Assembly: GCF_009687865.1 (NCBI RefSeq)
Contig: NZ_BLAE01000014.1
Coordinates: 146,248 to 210,247, forward strand
Source of the DNA: Acrocarpospora macrocephala
GTDB taxonomy: Bacteria > Actinomycetota > Actinomycetes > Streptosporangiales > Streptosporangiaceae
Length of the DNA stretch: 64,000 nt
Direction: 5' to 3'
Shown here: one piece after another, positions 53,637 to 62,017 of the stretch
Position numbering within the stretch: position 1 is the stretch's first letter
Layout: each line of letters opens with the position of its first letter
Program-made: the position numbers and the translations under genes
Notes under the pieces: generated by a model
The model's input: the letters and a program-made list of their open reading frames with translations, nothing else
The model's database searches: none
What the model was told of the DNA's origin: nothing

Positions 53637-55241
53637 TCAGTGGTCTCGGCGGTCGGAACCGTACCAATGCGGGTTGCCATCGGCCCCCTGAGCTGCTTGT
53701 TCTCTACTCACACCTTCCTCGGGCTTTGCCTGCTGGCGCTCCGGCTTGTAGATCGCGGTGGGGTCCAGCAATTCGTTGCCGGGCAGCGGATCGTTCAGCG
53801 GATCGCCCTGGTAACGCGCTCGCTCGGGCCCGCTGAGCGGATCGCCCAGATAACGGCCAAGGTCCGGGCTGCTGAGTGGATCACCCTGATAACGCGAAAG
53901 ATCGGGACTACTGAGGGGATCGCCCCCGTAACGGATGGTCTGCTCGGGCCCGTTGAGCGGGTCCCCCTGGAACCGATCCTGCTGGTACGGCTCACGCGTC
54001 TGCGGATGCCCGAGCGGGCTGTTGTACACCGGCTGCGCGGGCTGCTGAACCGCCTGCGGGAGCGCCTGCTGAACCGGCTGCTGCTGAACCGGCTGCGGCT
54101 GCTGAGGCGCCGTGGGGGCCTGCTGGTAGGACTGCGCCTGCTGGTACGCCTGGGCGAGCTGCTGCTCCCGCAGGTCGCCCTCGTAGGACGGCTCGTACGC
54201 CTGCTGCGCGAACTGCGGCCCCGAATACCCCGAGAACGGCGACCCTCCGTAATTGCTCTGATTCGCCGGGTATGCCGCGGGATTCTGGTAGACCGGCTCG
54301 TTGTACACCGGCTCCTGATACACGGGCTCGTTGTACACGGGGGCGTTGTAGGTGGTTTCGCTGTAGGTCGGCTCGTTGTAGGTCACCGGCGGGAAGGACG
54401 GCGAGTCCCCGGCGTACCCGTGCTGGTCGAACACCGGCCCCTGCGGCGGCGCCTGCTGGGGAGCCTGCTGCGGGGCCGCGTTCACAGGCGGCCGGTACGG
54501 CTCCCCGAAACCGTTCCCAGAAGGCTGAACGACTTCGTGCCGGGACGCGTATCCCTGATCGTAGACCGGGGCCGCATAGGCGTCCTGGGTGCGATCGGCG
54601 GGATCGTCGTACACCAGGCCGGGCTGTGCGGGATGTTGTTGGTGCGGCGCGGCGGACAACGCGGAGGGGACGGAGGGATCCTGAACGGGACCAGCGGGAA
54701 CGGGAGCGCCATTGGGCTCCGGGGACGGGTACGAGCCGTAACCCTGGAAGCCGTCGTTCTGGTAGCCGCCGAAGAACGGCTCCTCGTTCCTGCCCTGAAC
54801 TCTCGCCGGCTTGGCGACCGCGGGAGCGAGCGTGCTGAGCACGTACACCGCGGCCACGGCCATCAGCGCGATCTCGGGCAGCGCGGTCAGCAGGACCAAG
54901 ATCTTGCTCCCGAAGCTCAACTCGCCGAACAGCATCAGCACCGCGCCGAGCAGACCGAACGCCACCGCGATCGCGAGCGACCCCGCGGCGATCAGGCCGA
55001 TCAGCCGGCTCCTCGGCGTCGGCGCGCCGAACCGGGTCGTCAACACCACGGCGCCCACCGCCAAGGCCGCTCTGGTGGCCGAGCTGAGCGTCTGCAGCAC
55101 GGTCCCCGAGACCAAGCCGAACGGCTCTCCGGACCCGCCTGTCACGAACGTCAGAAGGCCGAATAACACGCCCGAGCACACCACCGCGAGCATGATCCAA
55201 GCGGCGGGCTCACGCAGCCTCGCCGGTTCAACCTTGATCAC
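53637..55241 (-). CDS. Four-helix membrane protein with long repetitive Gln/Pro/Tyr-rich tail
   Basis: A 534-aa protein starting at GTG 55241, with AGGGGG 6 bases upstream. Residues 1-140 contain four membrane helices. Residues 150-534 are low-complexity. They include (Y-N/Q-E-P-V-Y) repeats near the middle, a Gln/Ala/Pro stretch, and five copies of a unit like YQGDPLSSPDLGR near the end. The tail should be disordered and cytosolic or surface-exposed depending on topology. It lies between whiB and fbiA. Similar repeat-tailed proteins in actinomycetes have no defined role. Confidence 0.7.
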   Translation of the reverse strand: MIKVEPARLREPAAWIMLAVVCSGVLFGLLTFVTGGSGEPFGLVSGTVLQTLSSATRAALAVGAVVLTTRFGAPTPRSRLIGLIAAGSLAIAVAFGLLGAVLMLFGELSFGSKILVLLTALPEIALMAVAAVYVLSTLAPAVAKPARVQGRNEEPFFGGYQNDGFQGYGSYPSPEPNGAPVPAGPVQDPSVPSALSAAPHQQHPAQPGLVYDDPADRTQDAYAAPVYDQGYASRHEVVQPSGNGFGEPYRPPVNAAPQQAPQQAPPQGPVFDQHGYAGDSPSFPPVTYNEPTYSETTYNAPVYNEPVYQEPVYNEPVYQNPAAYPANQSNYGGSPFSGYSGPQFAQQAYEPSYEGDLREQQLAQAYQQAQSYQQAPTAPQQPQPVQQQPVQQALPQAVQQPAQPVYNSPLGHPQTREPYQQDRFQGDPLNGPEQTIRYGGDPLSSPDLSRYQGDPLSSPDLGRYLGDPLSGPERARYQGDPLNDPLPGNELLDPTAIYKPERQQAKPEEGVSREQAAQGADGNPHWYGSDRRDH

Positions 55242-55628
55242 AGTGACCCCCTGATAGCCAACGGCATGCAAAGGGCATACCAAGACGAGTTTCGCACATG
55301 CCTGACTTTGCCGTCGGCTGACCCACCAAGCTCATGTATCCCCCGAGTGTCGTATGCCTCACAAATCCCGACATGTCATCGCAGGTGGAGCGGGTGGTGG
55401 GGTGGGCTGTGCGGATGCCGGCGAGCATGCCCTCACGCCGTCCGCACGCGGGTGGCGGGGGCGGTGCGGATGCCGGTGGGTATGCCCTCGCGTCGTCCGC
55501 ACAGCGGTGCCGGGGTGGCGGGGGCGGTGGGGATATCGGTGGGCATGCTCTCGTGTCGTCCACGCCGTGGTGCCGGGGTGACGGGCCGGGCGATGGGGAT
55601 GTCGGTGGGCGGTGCGAGGATGGCTGTC
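55242..55628. other. 387-bp gap before fbiA, mostly tandem repeat
   Basis: The left 140 bp hold the promoter of the leftward membrane-protein gene. The right 210 bp are an imperfect 63-bp tandem repeat that runs up to the fbiA ribosome site. Open frames across the repeat are compositional artefacts. Confidence 0.55.
55405..55615. repeat. 63-bp imperfect tandem repeat, about 3.5 copies, upstream of fbiA
   Basis: Units start near 55405, 55462, 55525 and 55591. Each contains a version of CGGTGCGGATGCCGGTGGG, then ATGCCCTCGCGTCGTCC, then GGTGCCGGGGTGGCGGG. The last unit is partial and ends a few bases before the fbiA ribosome site. Copies differ at roughly one base in six. Confidence 0.75.
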
Positions 55629-56582
55629 ATGCGTATCGTGTCCCTCGCGGGCGGCATCGGCGGGGCCCGATTCCTCCGCGGCCTCCAGGCGGCAGCTCCC
55701 GACGCCGAGATCACCGTGATCGGCAACACCGGCGACGACATCACCCTCTTCGGACTCCGGGTCTGCCCCGACCTCGACACGGTGATGTACACGCTGGGCG
55801 GCGGCATCAACGAGGACCAGGGCTGGGGCCGGGCCGCTGAAACGTTCACCGTCAAGGAGGAGCTCGCCGCCTACGGCATGGAACCCCAGTGGTTCGGCCT
55901 GGGCGACCGCGACTTCGCCACCCACATCATCCGCAGCCAGATGCTCGCCGCCGGATACCCGCTCTCCCAGGTCACCGAGGCCCTCTGCGCCCGCTGGCGC
56001 CCCGGCGTGCGCCTGCTCCCGATGTCCGACGACCGCACCGAGACCCACGTCGTCATCACCGACGACACCGGCCGCCACGCCGTGCACTTCCAGGAATGGT
56101 GGGTCCGCCTACGCGCCTCCGTCCCCGCCGAGGAGATCGTCCTGGTCGGCGCCGCCGACGCCAAACCGGCCCCCGGCGTCCTGGACGCCATCGAAGCCGC
56201 CGACGTGGTCATCCTGCCCCCGTCCAACCCCGTCGTCAGCATCGGCACCATCCTCCAGATCCCCGGCATCCGCCCCGCCCTGGAAAGAAAGCCCGTCGTC
56301 GGCGTCTCCCCCATCATCAACGGCTCCCCCGTCCGCGGCATGGCCGACGCCTGCCTCACCGCCATCGGCCGCGAAACCACCGCCCAATCCGTCCTCGACC
56401 TGTACGGCACCCCCCTCCTCAACGGCTGGCTAGTAGCCGAAGAAGACGCCTCCACCACCCACCCCGACATAACAGTCGAACCCCACCCCCTCCTCATGAC
56501 CACCCCCGAAACCACCCGCACCCTCGCCCAAGCCGCCCTAACCCTCGCCCTCAACCTGGCCAACAAGCCCACCCACCCGTGA
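55629..56582 (+). CDS. fbiA: 2-phospho-L-lactate (phosphoenolpyruvyl) transferase FbiA
   Basis: A 317-aa enzyme of coenzyme F420 biosynthesis that joins the activated three-carbon acid (from GTP) to FO. From ATG 55629 it reads MRIVSLAGGIGGARFLRGL. It then has the CofD motifs TVIGNTGDDITLFGLRVCPDLDT (written in parts: GNTGDDITLFGL, CPDLDTVMYTLGG), ETFTVKEELAAYG, LGDRDFATHI, and VSPIINGSPVRGMADACL. GCGAGG lies about 9 bases upstream. The C-terminal 60 codons become strongly C-rich at third positions. It is followed by fbiB after 107 bases. Confidence 0.95.
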   Translation: MRIVSLAGGIGGARFLRGLQAAAPDAEITVIGNTGDDITLFGLRVCPDLDTVMYTLGGGINEDQGWGRAAETFTVKEELAAYGMEPQWFGLGDRDFATHIIRSQMLAAGYPLSQVTEALCARWRPGVRLLPMSDDRTETHVVITDDTGRHAVHFQEWWVRLRASVPAEEIVLVGAADAKPAPGVLDAIEAADVVILPPSNPVVSIGTILQIPGIRPALERKPVVGVSPIINGSPVRGMADACLTAIGRETTAQSVLDLYGTPLLNGWLVAEEDASTTHPDITVEPHPLLMTTPETTRTLAQAALTLALNLANKPTHP

Positions 56583-56689
56583 CCAGAGGCCCACATGCCG
56601 ATCACACAGGGCGAACATTGACACGACAGGGCCAGGGCGAGCGACGGGCAACCAGCGTCGCCGACATATGCGGATTTTGAGGAGAAGCA

Positions 56690-57967
56690 ATGATTCAGAT
56701 TGAGGGCATTGAGGGTCTGCCGGAGGTTGGGGCGGGGGATGACATCGCCGAGTTGGTGGCCCGGTCTGGGGTGAAGGTCGCCGATGGGGACATTTTGGTG
56801 GTCACGTCGAAGATTGTGAGTAAGGCAGAAGGGCGGGTGCGGCAGGGGGAGAGCCGGGCTGAGTCCATTGAGGAAGAGACACAGCGGGTGGTGGCGCGGC
56901 GCGGGGATCTGGTTATCGCGGAGACGCGGCAGGGTTTTGTGATGGCTGCCGCTGGGGTGGACGCGTCCAATACCGAGCCTGGGACGATCCTTCTGCTTCC
57001 GGAAGACGCCGACGCCTCAGCCCAGCGGATTCGGGCGGGGATCCGCGAGCGCCTGGGGGCCGATGTCGGCGTGATCGTCTCCGACACCTTCGGGCGGCCT
57101 TGGCGTCAGGGCCTGACCGACCTGGCGATCGGTGCGGCCGGAGTCCGCCCGCTCGAGGACCACCGCGGCCAGTCGGATACCTACGGCAATCCCCTCAACG
57201 CCACCGTCACCGCCCTGATCGACGAGATCGCCGCCGCCGCCGAACTGGCCAAAGGAAAGCTCGCCGGGATCCCGATCGCGATCGTCCGCGGCCTCCCCCA
57301 CCTAATCACCGAAGACGACGGCCCCGGCGTCACCGCCCTCCTCCGCCCCGCCGGCGATGACCTGTTCCGCCACGGCTCCGCCGACGTCGTCTACGCCCGC
57401 CGTACCATCCGCGACTTCGCCCCCACCCCCGTGGACCCCGCCGCGGTCCACCGCGCCGTGGCCGCCGCCATCTCCGCCCCCGCCCCCCACCACACCACCC
57501 CCTGGCGATTCGTCCTCCTCGAAAACCCCACCACCCGCACCGCCCTCCTGGACGCGATGCGCGAAGCCTGGACCACCGACCTCCGCGCCGACGGCTTCAC
57601 CGAATCCTCGATAGCCAAACGCCTCCGCCGCGGCGACGTCCTGCGAAACGCCCCCTACCTGGCGGTCCCCTGCCTGGTCATGGACGGTTCCCACACCTAC
57701 CCCGACCCCCGCAGAAACACCGCAGAACGCGAGATGTTCATCGTCGCCACCGGCGCGGGCGTCCAGAACTTCCTCATCCAGCTGGCGGTCGAGGGCCTGG
57801 GCTCCGCCTGGGTCTCCTCCACCATGTTCTGCCGCCCCACCGTCCGCCAGGTCCTCGACCTCCCCGACACCTGGGACCCCATGGGCACGGTAGCCATCGG
57901 CCATCCAGCCTCCCCACCCCGCGACCGCGCGCCCAGAAACCCAGCCGACTACACCGTCATCCGCTGA
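56690..57967 (+). CDS. fbiB: Bifunctional F420:L-glutamate ligase / nitroreductase-like FbiB
   Basis: A 425-aa, two-domain enzyme. Residues 1-225 are the CofE-type ligase that adds glutamates to F420-0 ([40 protein letters not shown]). Residues 230-425 are the FMN-binding nitroreductase-type domain ([33 protein letters not shown]). The ATG at 56690 follows GAGGAGAAGCA. Codon choice changes from G/T-ending in the first 100 codons to almost all C-ending later. Confidence 0.95.
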   Translation: MIQIEGIEGLPEVGAGDDIAELVARSGVKVADGDILVVTSKIVSKAEGRVRQGESRAESIEEETQRVVARRGDLVIAETRQGFVMAAAGVDASNTEPGTILLLPEDADASAQRIRAGIRERLGADVGVIVSDTFGRPWRQGLTDLAIGAAGVRPLEDHRGQSDTYGNPLNATVTALIDEIAAAAELAKGKLAGIPIAIVRGLPHLITEDDGPGVTALLRPAGDDLFRHGSADVVYARRTIRDFAPTPVDPAAVHRAVAAAISAPAPHHTTPWRFVLLENPTTRTALLDAMREAWTTDLRADGFTESSIAKRLRRGDVLRNAPYLAVPCLVMDGSHTYPDPRRNTAEREMFIVATGAGVQNFLIQLAVEGLGSAWVSSTMFCRPTVRQVLDLPDTWDPMGTVAIGHPASPPRDRAPRNPADYTVIR

Positions 57968-58305
57968 CCAATCTGCCACAAGCCCACCATTGCGCGAGAA
58001 TTAGCGTTAATTTGCCATACCTTCCGTGGGCCGACCAGCCGATGAGGGCACATACCAACCAGAAACCCGTCCCAAAGAGAGTCGCATACCCACCGACCAG
58101 ACGATTCGCCGGTGTCGGCAGCGGCACCCGGCTGTTGGAGCATCTGGGCGGCCGGTTCTCGCTCGAGCGCACGCAGGTGGTCGCTACTCCGAACGCCACC
58201 GGCCGCCAAGATCACGAATTTGTAAGTAATAGATACTCATAGATCGACCGGTGTGAGAAAAGCCCGGAAAGAGACCAGCACCATCAGATTGCGGGTGGTT
58301 AAGTC
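57968..58305. other. 338-bp gap at the left edge of an accessory island
   Basis: GC drops here, with AT-rich patches at 57995-58020 (AATTA gcg TTAATT inverted repeat) and 58215-58245. No frame has a credible start. It marks the change from the conserved fbi genes to strain-specific DNA. Confidence 0.5.
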
Positions 58306-58839
58306 ATGAAATCCGAGCAACTACTCAGTTCATCAGCTCCGCTCCACCTGGACTCCGGAGAGTCCAGCCACTTCGTCGGGTTCGACACCCCCGACTCCGA
58401 GCGCACGATGCTCCTCCGAGTCGTCGACTTCGGCCACAACGGCTCCCGCGCCCCCCAACGACCACCGATGATCAAACTCAAGGCCGACTCAGGCCCATCC
58501 GTGACCCTGACGGAATTCCCCAACGCCCAGCCCATCGTCGACCCCGACGACCATGTCGTAGGCTCCGCAACCTGGCTCAGAAAAGAATACGACGTATACC
58601 TGGTACGCATCTCTCTCGACCGCCCCGCCAACAACTGGCAAATCCAGATCACAAACGACGACTCAACCCCACACGCCTTCCAAATCATCAGCCTCGGCGA
58701 AACAAGAATCCGCAACGCGAACGGCGCCCCAGGCTCCAATTCCCTCTACTGCGGCCACTTCCCATGCGCCTGCACAATCCACGAAGGCACCCCAACAATG
58801 GCCTGCCCCCATTGCAACCACTACGGCCGCCCCGGCTAA
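58306..58839 (+). CDS. Orphan protein with C-terminal cysteine cluster
   Basis: A 177-aa protein that I do not recognise. ATG 58306 has GGTGG upstream. Residues 1-135 look like a beta-sandwich (VYLVRISLDRPANNWQIQITNDDS), loosely like domains attached to secreted proteases, but there is no signal peptide. The tail has Cys149, Cys154, Cys156, Cys167 and Cys170 with several histidines (YCGHFPCACTIH, MACPHCNHYGRPG), which should bind zinc. Codon use is less GC-biased than in neighbouring core genes, a sign of transfer. Confidence 0.6.
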   Translation: MKSEQLLSSSAPLHLDSGESSHFVGFDTPDSERTMLLRVVDFGHNGSRAPQRPPMIKLKADSGPSVTLTEFPNAQPIVDPDDHVVGSATWLRKEYDVYLVRISLDRPANNWQIQITNDDSTPHAFQIISLGETRIRNANGAPGSNSLYCGHFPCACTIHEGTPTMACPHCNHYGRPG

Positions 58840-58930
58840 CCACCAGCCCATAGCGCCAACGCCCCCGCACCCAGGCTTGGCATGCCCAACAGATGTGACG
58901 TCTGACGAGGCATGGCCCTCGGCACGTCGC

Positions 58931-58959
58931 CAGGCAGGATCAGGTCATGCGACTGCCTG
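58931..58959. terminator. Weak hairpin after the orphan gene
   Basis: CAGGCAG (58931-58937) and CTGCCTG (58953-58959), loop of 15 bases, about 90 bp beyond the stop of the orphan gene. Confidence 0.35.
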
Positions 58960-59000
58960 AGGTGATCATCGCCATGGACTGAACCCGCCCAGTTTCCGAT

Positions 59001-59014
59001 GCTCGGCGCCGAGC
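59001..59014. repeat. 14-bp perfect palindrome
   Basis: GCTCGGCGCCGAGC, an exact inverted repeat upstream of the antitoxin gene. It may be an operator half or chance. Confidence 0.4.
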
Positions 59015-59032
59015 TTGTGGGTTGGTGGTCTA

Positions 59033-59048
59033 TCAGAATGTGTTCTGA
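59033..59048 (+). promoter_or_regulatory. Operator candidate of the antitoxin gene
   Basis: TCAGAA TGTG TTCTGA, perfect six-base arms, ending 14 bases before the ATG at 59063. TACGAT at 59051-59056, six bases before that ATG, is a candidate -10 for a leaderless mRNA. The palindrome would then lie between -35 and -10, as in autoregulated toxin-antitoxin operons. Confidence 0.5.
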
Positions 59049-59062
59049 CTTACGATGATGGC

Positions 59063-59533
59063 ATGACTGCCAGCCATGCCGACGCTGTGACGTTCTCGGA
59101 CCTGTCAAGGAACCCCCGAGCAGTTGCCGAACGTGCCGCCAGCCTGGGCAGAGTGCGGGTCACTCACCGCGATGCCCCGGACTTCTACCTGACGACCGCC
59201 GACCGTGAAGATCAGCGAGACCAGACACTGGCCACGGCATCCCGCCTGTTCCTCGCCTTGATCAAACACGATCCGACTGCCCGTACCCTTGTCATCGCGA
59301 TGCCCGAGGTCTTTCCCTGGGCACGCCACCTCACCTCCGACGAACTACGTGCCTTCACCCTCGAACTGGTCGAGGCGCTCTCCGACGCCGCGGAACTGGA
59401 TGCAGACGCCAACACCCAGGAGGTCATCACTGGCTGGCGGGCAACCGCCCGAATCAAGGCCGATCCCTCGCACTACGCCAAGGCGCGCAAGGCCACAAAG
59501 GGCGACTTTGGCCCTGTGGAGGTCTCAGCGTGA
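59063..59533 (+). CDS. Prevent-host-death-like antitoxin
   Basis: A 156-aa protein. The N-terminus (TFSDLSRNPRAVAERAASLGRVRVTHRDAPDFYLTT, here read in parts) is a Phd/YefM-like DNA-binding fold. The C-terminal half (ITGWRATARIKADPSHYAKA, ending GDFGPVEVSA) matches a family of long antitoxins common in actinomycetes, where a RelE-like toxin gene overlaps the stop. Here the downstream toxin is broken. The ATG at 59063 is the only start compatible with the domain. Family assignment is from memory of the motif pattern. Confidence 0.7.
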   Translation: MTASHADAVTFSDLSRNPRAVAERAASLGRVRVTHRDAPDFYLTTADREDQRDQTLATASRLFLALIKHDPTARTLVIAMPEVFPWARHLTSDELRAFTLELVEALSDAAELDADANTQEVITGWRATARIKADPSHYAKARKATKGDFGPVEVSA

Positions 59534-59640
59534 GCTCAAGCGGGCAGACCGGGTCAACGCCCCACCCCCGGATGGTCAATGGGATATCCGGTTTCGATAC
59601 CACCGACGCGACCGACCTGGGCGATCGGCACGGCCCGGCT
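59530..59640 (+). pseudogene. Decayed RelE-like toxin remnant
   Basis: GTG 59530 overlaps the antitoxin stop (GTGA), the normal toxin start. In the third frame the DNA encodes LKRADRVNAPPPDGQWDIRF, the expected start of the partner toxin. It then continues in the first frame as DTTDATD after TTTCGATACC. At least two single-base shifts are needed, and the rest of the toxin is absent. No intact toxin follows. Confidence 0.55.
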
Positions 59641-59784
59641 GACCATCAGCCATCACAAGCCCATGGCGCCGATCCCCTCGCGCTCACGACCATCAGCCAG
59701 GAAAGAAGTTCGAAGGATCCACCCCGGCATTGCCGAGATCATGGAATGACGGACCGCTTGGCCGTCAGACCCTGCCAACGGCCC

Positions 59785-60585
59785 TCAGGCTCTATCCACC
59801 GTGATTCCCAAAGCGGTGAGCAGGCGCCATACGTCAGTAGATGGGTCACGCAGGAGGATCGGGCAGTCGGCGGCGTGGCCCGATCGGGCCGACCACTCTT
59901 CCGGAGTCACGGGGTCAGCCTGGTCGCTGATTGTTTCGGCGGTCGCCCTCTTGGATGCGCACGACCCATGCGCGCAGCAGTTAACCAGGCTGCGAGCGTT
60001 CGTGATCGCGATGTTCTCTCGTCCACGCAGAGCGTCACGCCGAGTAACTCTGATGCTCTTGTCGCCGCGCTTGTCATAGTCAGTGAATGCCTCGCTGGCC
60101 TGACGAAGTTTCTCGATCACGATTTTGCTGCTGCCGCTCTGCCGGCCGCTGAAGGCCTGAAAGTGGAGGAGCAGCCATAGATCGAACGATGGATGCGAGA
60201 GAGCGAACTCGATCCTGGAATCGGCTGCGGCTTTGACCGCTGCTGGGATGTCGATCCATTGGTCACGGTCGAACAGCGCCCAAGCCTCGTCCTCGGCCGC
60301 CGCCTCCTGAACGGCCGCGACGACGCCGGATGGGGTCATCCCGTTCTTGCGGCAGACAGGTTGAATTCGGAACGGCTGCCTGGCCGCGCCGTCACCGTCT
60401 CCGAACTGCTCGTTCAGATACTGCAGATAGTCGGGTTCGGTGGATTCGCCCTCGCAGGCGACATAGACCACCCGAACCTCGCGCGAGCGTGAGCCAGATC
60501 TCGGGAGCAGTGGTCGCTCGTCTTCCAGTCGTCCGCGCCGTTTTCGCCGGTCTGGCTTCTGCCCCGACTCCGCGCGCCGGTTCAC
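59785..60585 (-). CDS. rloB: RloB-family protein (AbiLii-like)
   Basis: A 266-aa protein. After a basic N-terminus it has VVYVACEGESTEPDYLQYLNEQF, the RloB signature EGExTExxY. It continues with DEAWALFDRDQW and HPSFDLWLLLHFQ, which resemble the acidic motifs of TOPRIM-like folds. RloB is encoded after an AAA ATPase (RloA) in abortive-infection-type systems. Here its ATG overlaps the RloA stop by 4 bases. Anti-phage function is inferred from the family. Confidence 0.82.
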   Translation of the reverse strand: MNRRAESGQKPDRRKRRGRLEDERPLLPRSGSRSREVRVVYVACEGESTEPDYLQYLNEQFGDGDGAARQPFRIQPVCRKNGMTPSGVVAAVQEAAAEDEAWALFDRDQWIDIPAAVKAAADSRIEFALSHPSFDLWLLLHFQAFSGRQSGSSKIVIEKLRQASEAFTDYDKRGDKSIRVTRRDALRGRENIAITNARSLVNCCAHGSCASKRATAETISDQADPVTPEEWSARSGHAADCPILLRDPSTDVWRLLTALGITVDRA

Positions 60586-61856
60586 GCCTTGGCCTTCGTT
60601 TCGTGCCGGGATACCTCGCGGGCGATTTCGCCTGCTGTGACACGTGGGACGCCGCCGTACCTGCCGCGGAGGTATCCGCGTTCAAGGTTTTCTTCCTTGC
60701 GCGGCTTCGCTTCGGTGAGCGGGTACCACTCCGTCTCGCCTGAGCGATTCTTGGTGGTGATCCACACCTGGTCGCGGCCGAGCGGACGGTCCAGCACCGC
60801 GTTGCCGAGCAAGGTCGCGTCATGGGTGGTGAAGATCAACTGTGCGCCGTTCGGGTTCGCCTCGGGGTCCTGGAAAACTCGGACGACCTCGGCCGCCAGG
60901 GACGGGTGCAAGCTCGAATCCAGCTCGTCAACCAGCAGTACCGTGCCGGCCTCCAGCGTCATGAGCATGACTCCAAGAAACGCGAACCAGGCCTGGGTTC
61001 CCAGCGATTCTTCACGATAAAAGTCGAGAGGTGCCTCTCCCCCGTCAGAGGTTCCGTGCCACAGCCTGATTCTTCCGGTCTCGGGGTCCTTGTCGAGGTG
61101 CGTGATGCCGAGGTCAGCTGACCTCAGGAGTTGGACAACCCGCTCGTGGTGACGCTCGGCGAGAACCGGCGCGGTCGCCACCACCGTGGTGAATGCTACG
61201 CGTTCGACCGAATCGGACCCGGACCCCACTGGCCGAATCTCTCGGACAAACCACCTGTGTATCTCCGATAGCTGAGGATGATTGAGGGCCGCGCCGACAG
61301 ACAAGAACAACGCGTTCGGACGCGTCAGTTTGACCAAGGGTTCCCGTTCGCCCTTGAACCCCTCGCCCTTGAAGATGAACTCTCCGCCATCCGATTCCGG
61401 ACGGCCCGCCTCCCGATCGAACCAGACATTGCGCCTGCCATGCGGATAGGCGTGCAGCCACTCCGCTTCCACCCGATCATCCGACAGCTCGAATCCATAG
61501 GTGTAACGAACGGGGTCCTCGCCCAACACCAGGTCGACTTCGAACAAGCTCGTCTCGCCAAGGGAGGCCGAATCGAGTTTGAAGGGCTCCCTGGGCACCC
61601 GCTCCGGAGTCTTCGCCCAGTCTGCGAAAGACTCCCGCACCGCATCCTGCATGAACTGAAGGGCACTGATCAGATTGGATTTTCCGGAGGCGTTGGCCCC
61701 GAACACCCCCAGCACAGGCTGAACGGAAACATCTCGCCCCTTGTGCTGAAGACCTGTCTTCCGTGCTGTGCCCTCGTCGAACTCAGTGGCGATCAGCGAC
61801 AGCTCATGCTCACCCCGGATAGACCGATGGTTCGCTACCCGAAAACGGATCAGCAC
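60582..61856 (-). CDS. rloA: RloA-family AAA ATPase (AbiLi-like)
   Basis: A 424-aa SMC/RecF-like ATPase. Walker A is GANASGKS at residues 53-60 within VLGVFGANASGKSNLISAL. The signature and Walker B appear as GTVLLVDELDSSLHPSLA, with the switch THDATLLG. The start is GTG 61856, with AGGAGG 6 bases upstream. With RloB it forms a two-gene defence module like AbiL. The Gln/Asp pattern places it with abortive-infection ATPases rather than with recF. The operon sits in an accessory island between fbiB and fbiC. Confidence 0.85.
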   Translation of the reverse strand: MLIRFRVANHRSIRGEHELSLIATEFDEGTARKTGLQHKGRDVSVQPVLGVFGANASGKSNLISALQFMQDAVRESFADWAKTPERVPREPFKLDSASLGETSLFEVDLVLGEDPVRYTYGFELSDDRVEAEWLHAYPHGRRNVWFDREAGRPESDGGEFIFKGEGFKGEREPLVKLTRPNALFLSVGAALNHPQLSEIHRWFVREIRPVGSGSDSVERVAFTTVVATAPVLAERHHERVVQLLRSADLGITHLDKDPETGRIRLWHGTSDGGEAPLDFYREESLGTQAWFAFLGVMLMTLEAGTVLLVDELDSSLHPSLAAEVVRVFQDPEANPNGAQLIFTTHDATLLGNAVLDRPLGRDQVWITTKNRSGETEWYPLTEAKPRKEENLERGYLRGRYGGVPRVTAGEIAREVSRHETKAKA

Positions 61857-61930
61857 CGTCGACCTCCTGTCCAGACGGGGACATGCGCCTCATCATCTAG
61901 AGTCTCATGCAGAAAGCCTGCACAGAACAG

Positions 61931-61958
61931 ATTATGACACCCTTACCAGGAGAGTCGA
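61931..61958 (-). promoter_or_regulatory. Promoter candidate of the rloAB operon
   Basis: On the minus strand TCGACT, 16 bases, then CATAAT (complement of ATTATG at 61931-61936). This gives a leader of about 70 bases before the rloA GTG. Confidence 0.35.
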
Positions 61959-62017
61959 CGGACATGAGCCTGGCACAGATCAGGCAATCCGAACGTCTGA
62001 GGGCACATCTCCGTCGA

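Noticed and set aside
53628-53639. DasR-like sequence CGGTCTAGATCA
   Set aside because: Ten of twelve positions fit the consensus, but it lies on the stop codon of the repeat-tailed membrane gene and not in a promoter.
57949-58242. Frames of 76-88 codons on both strands after fbiB
   Set aside because: No ribosome sites, overlap with fbiB on one strand, and no domain.
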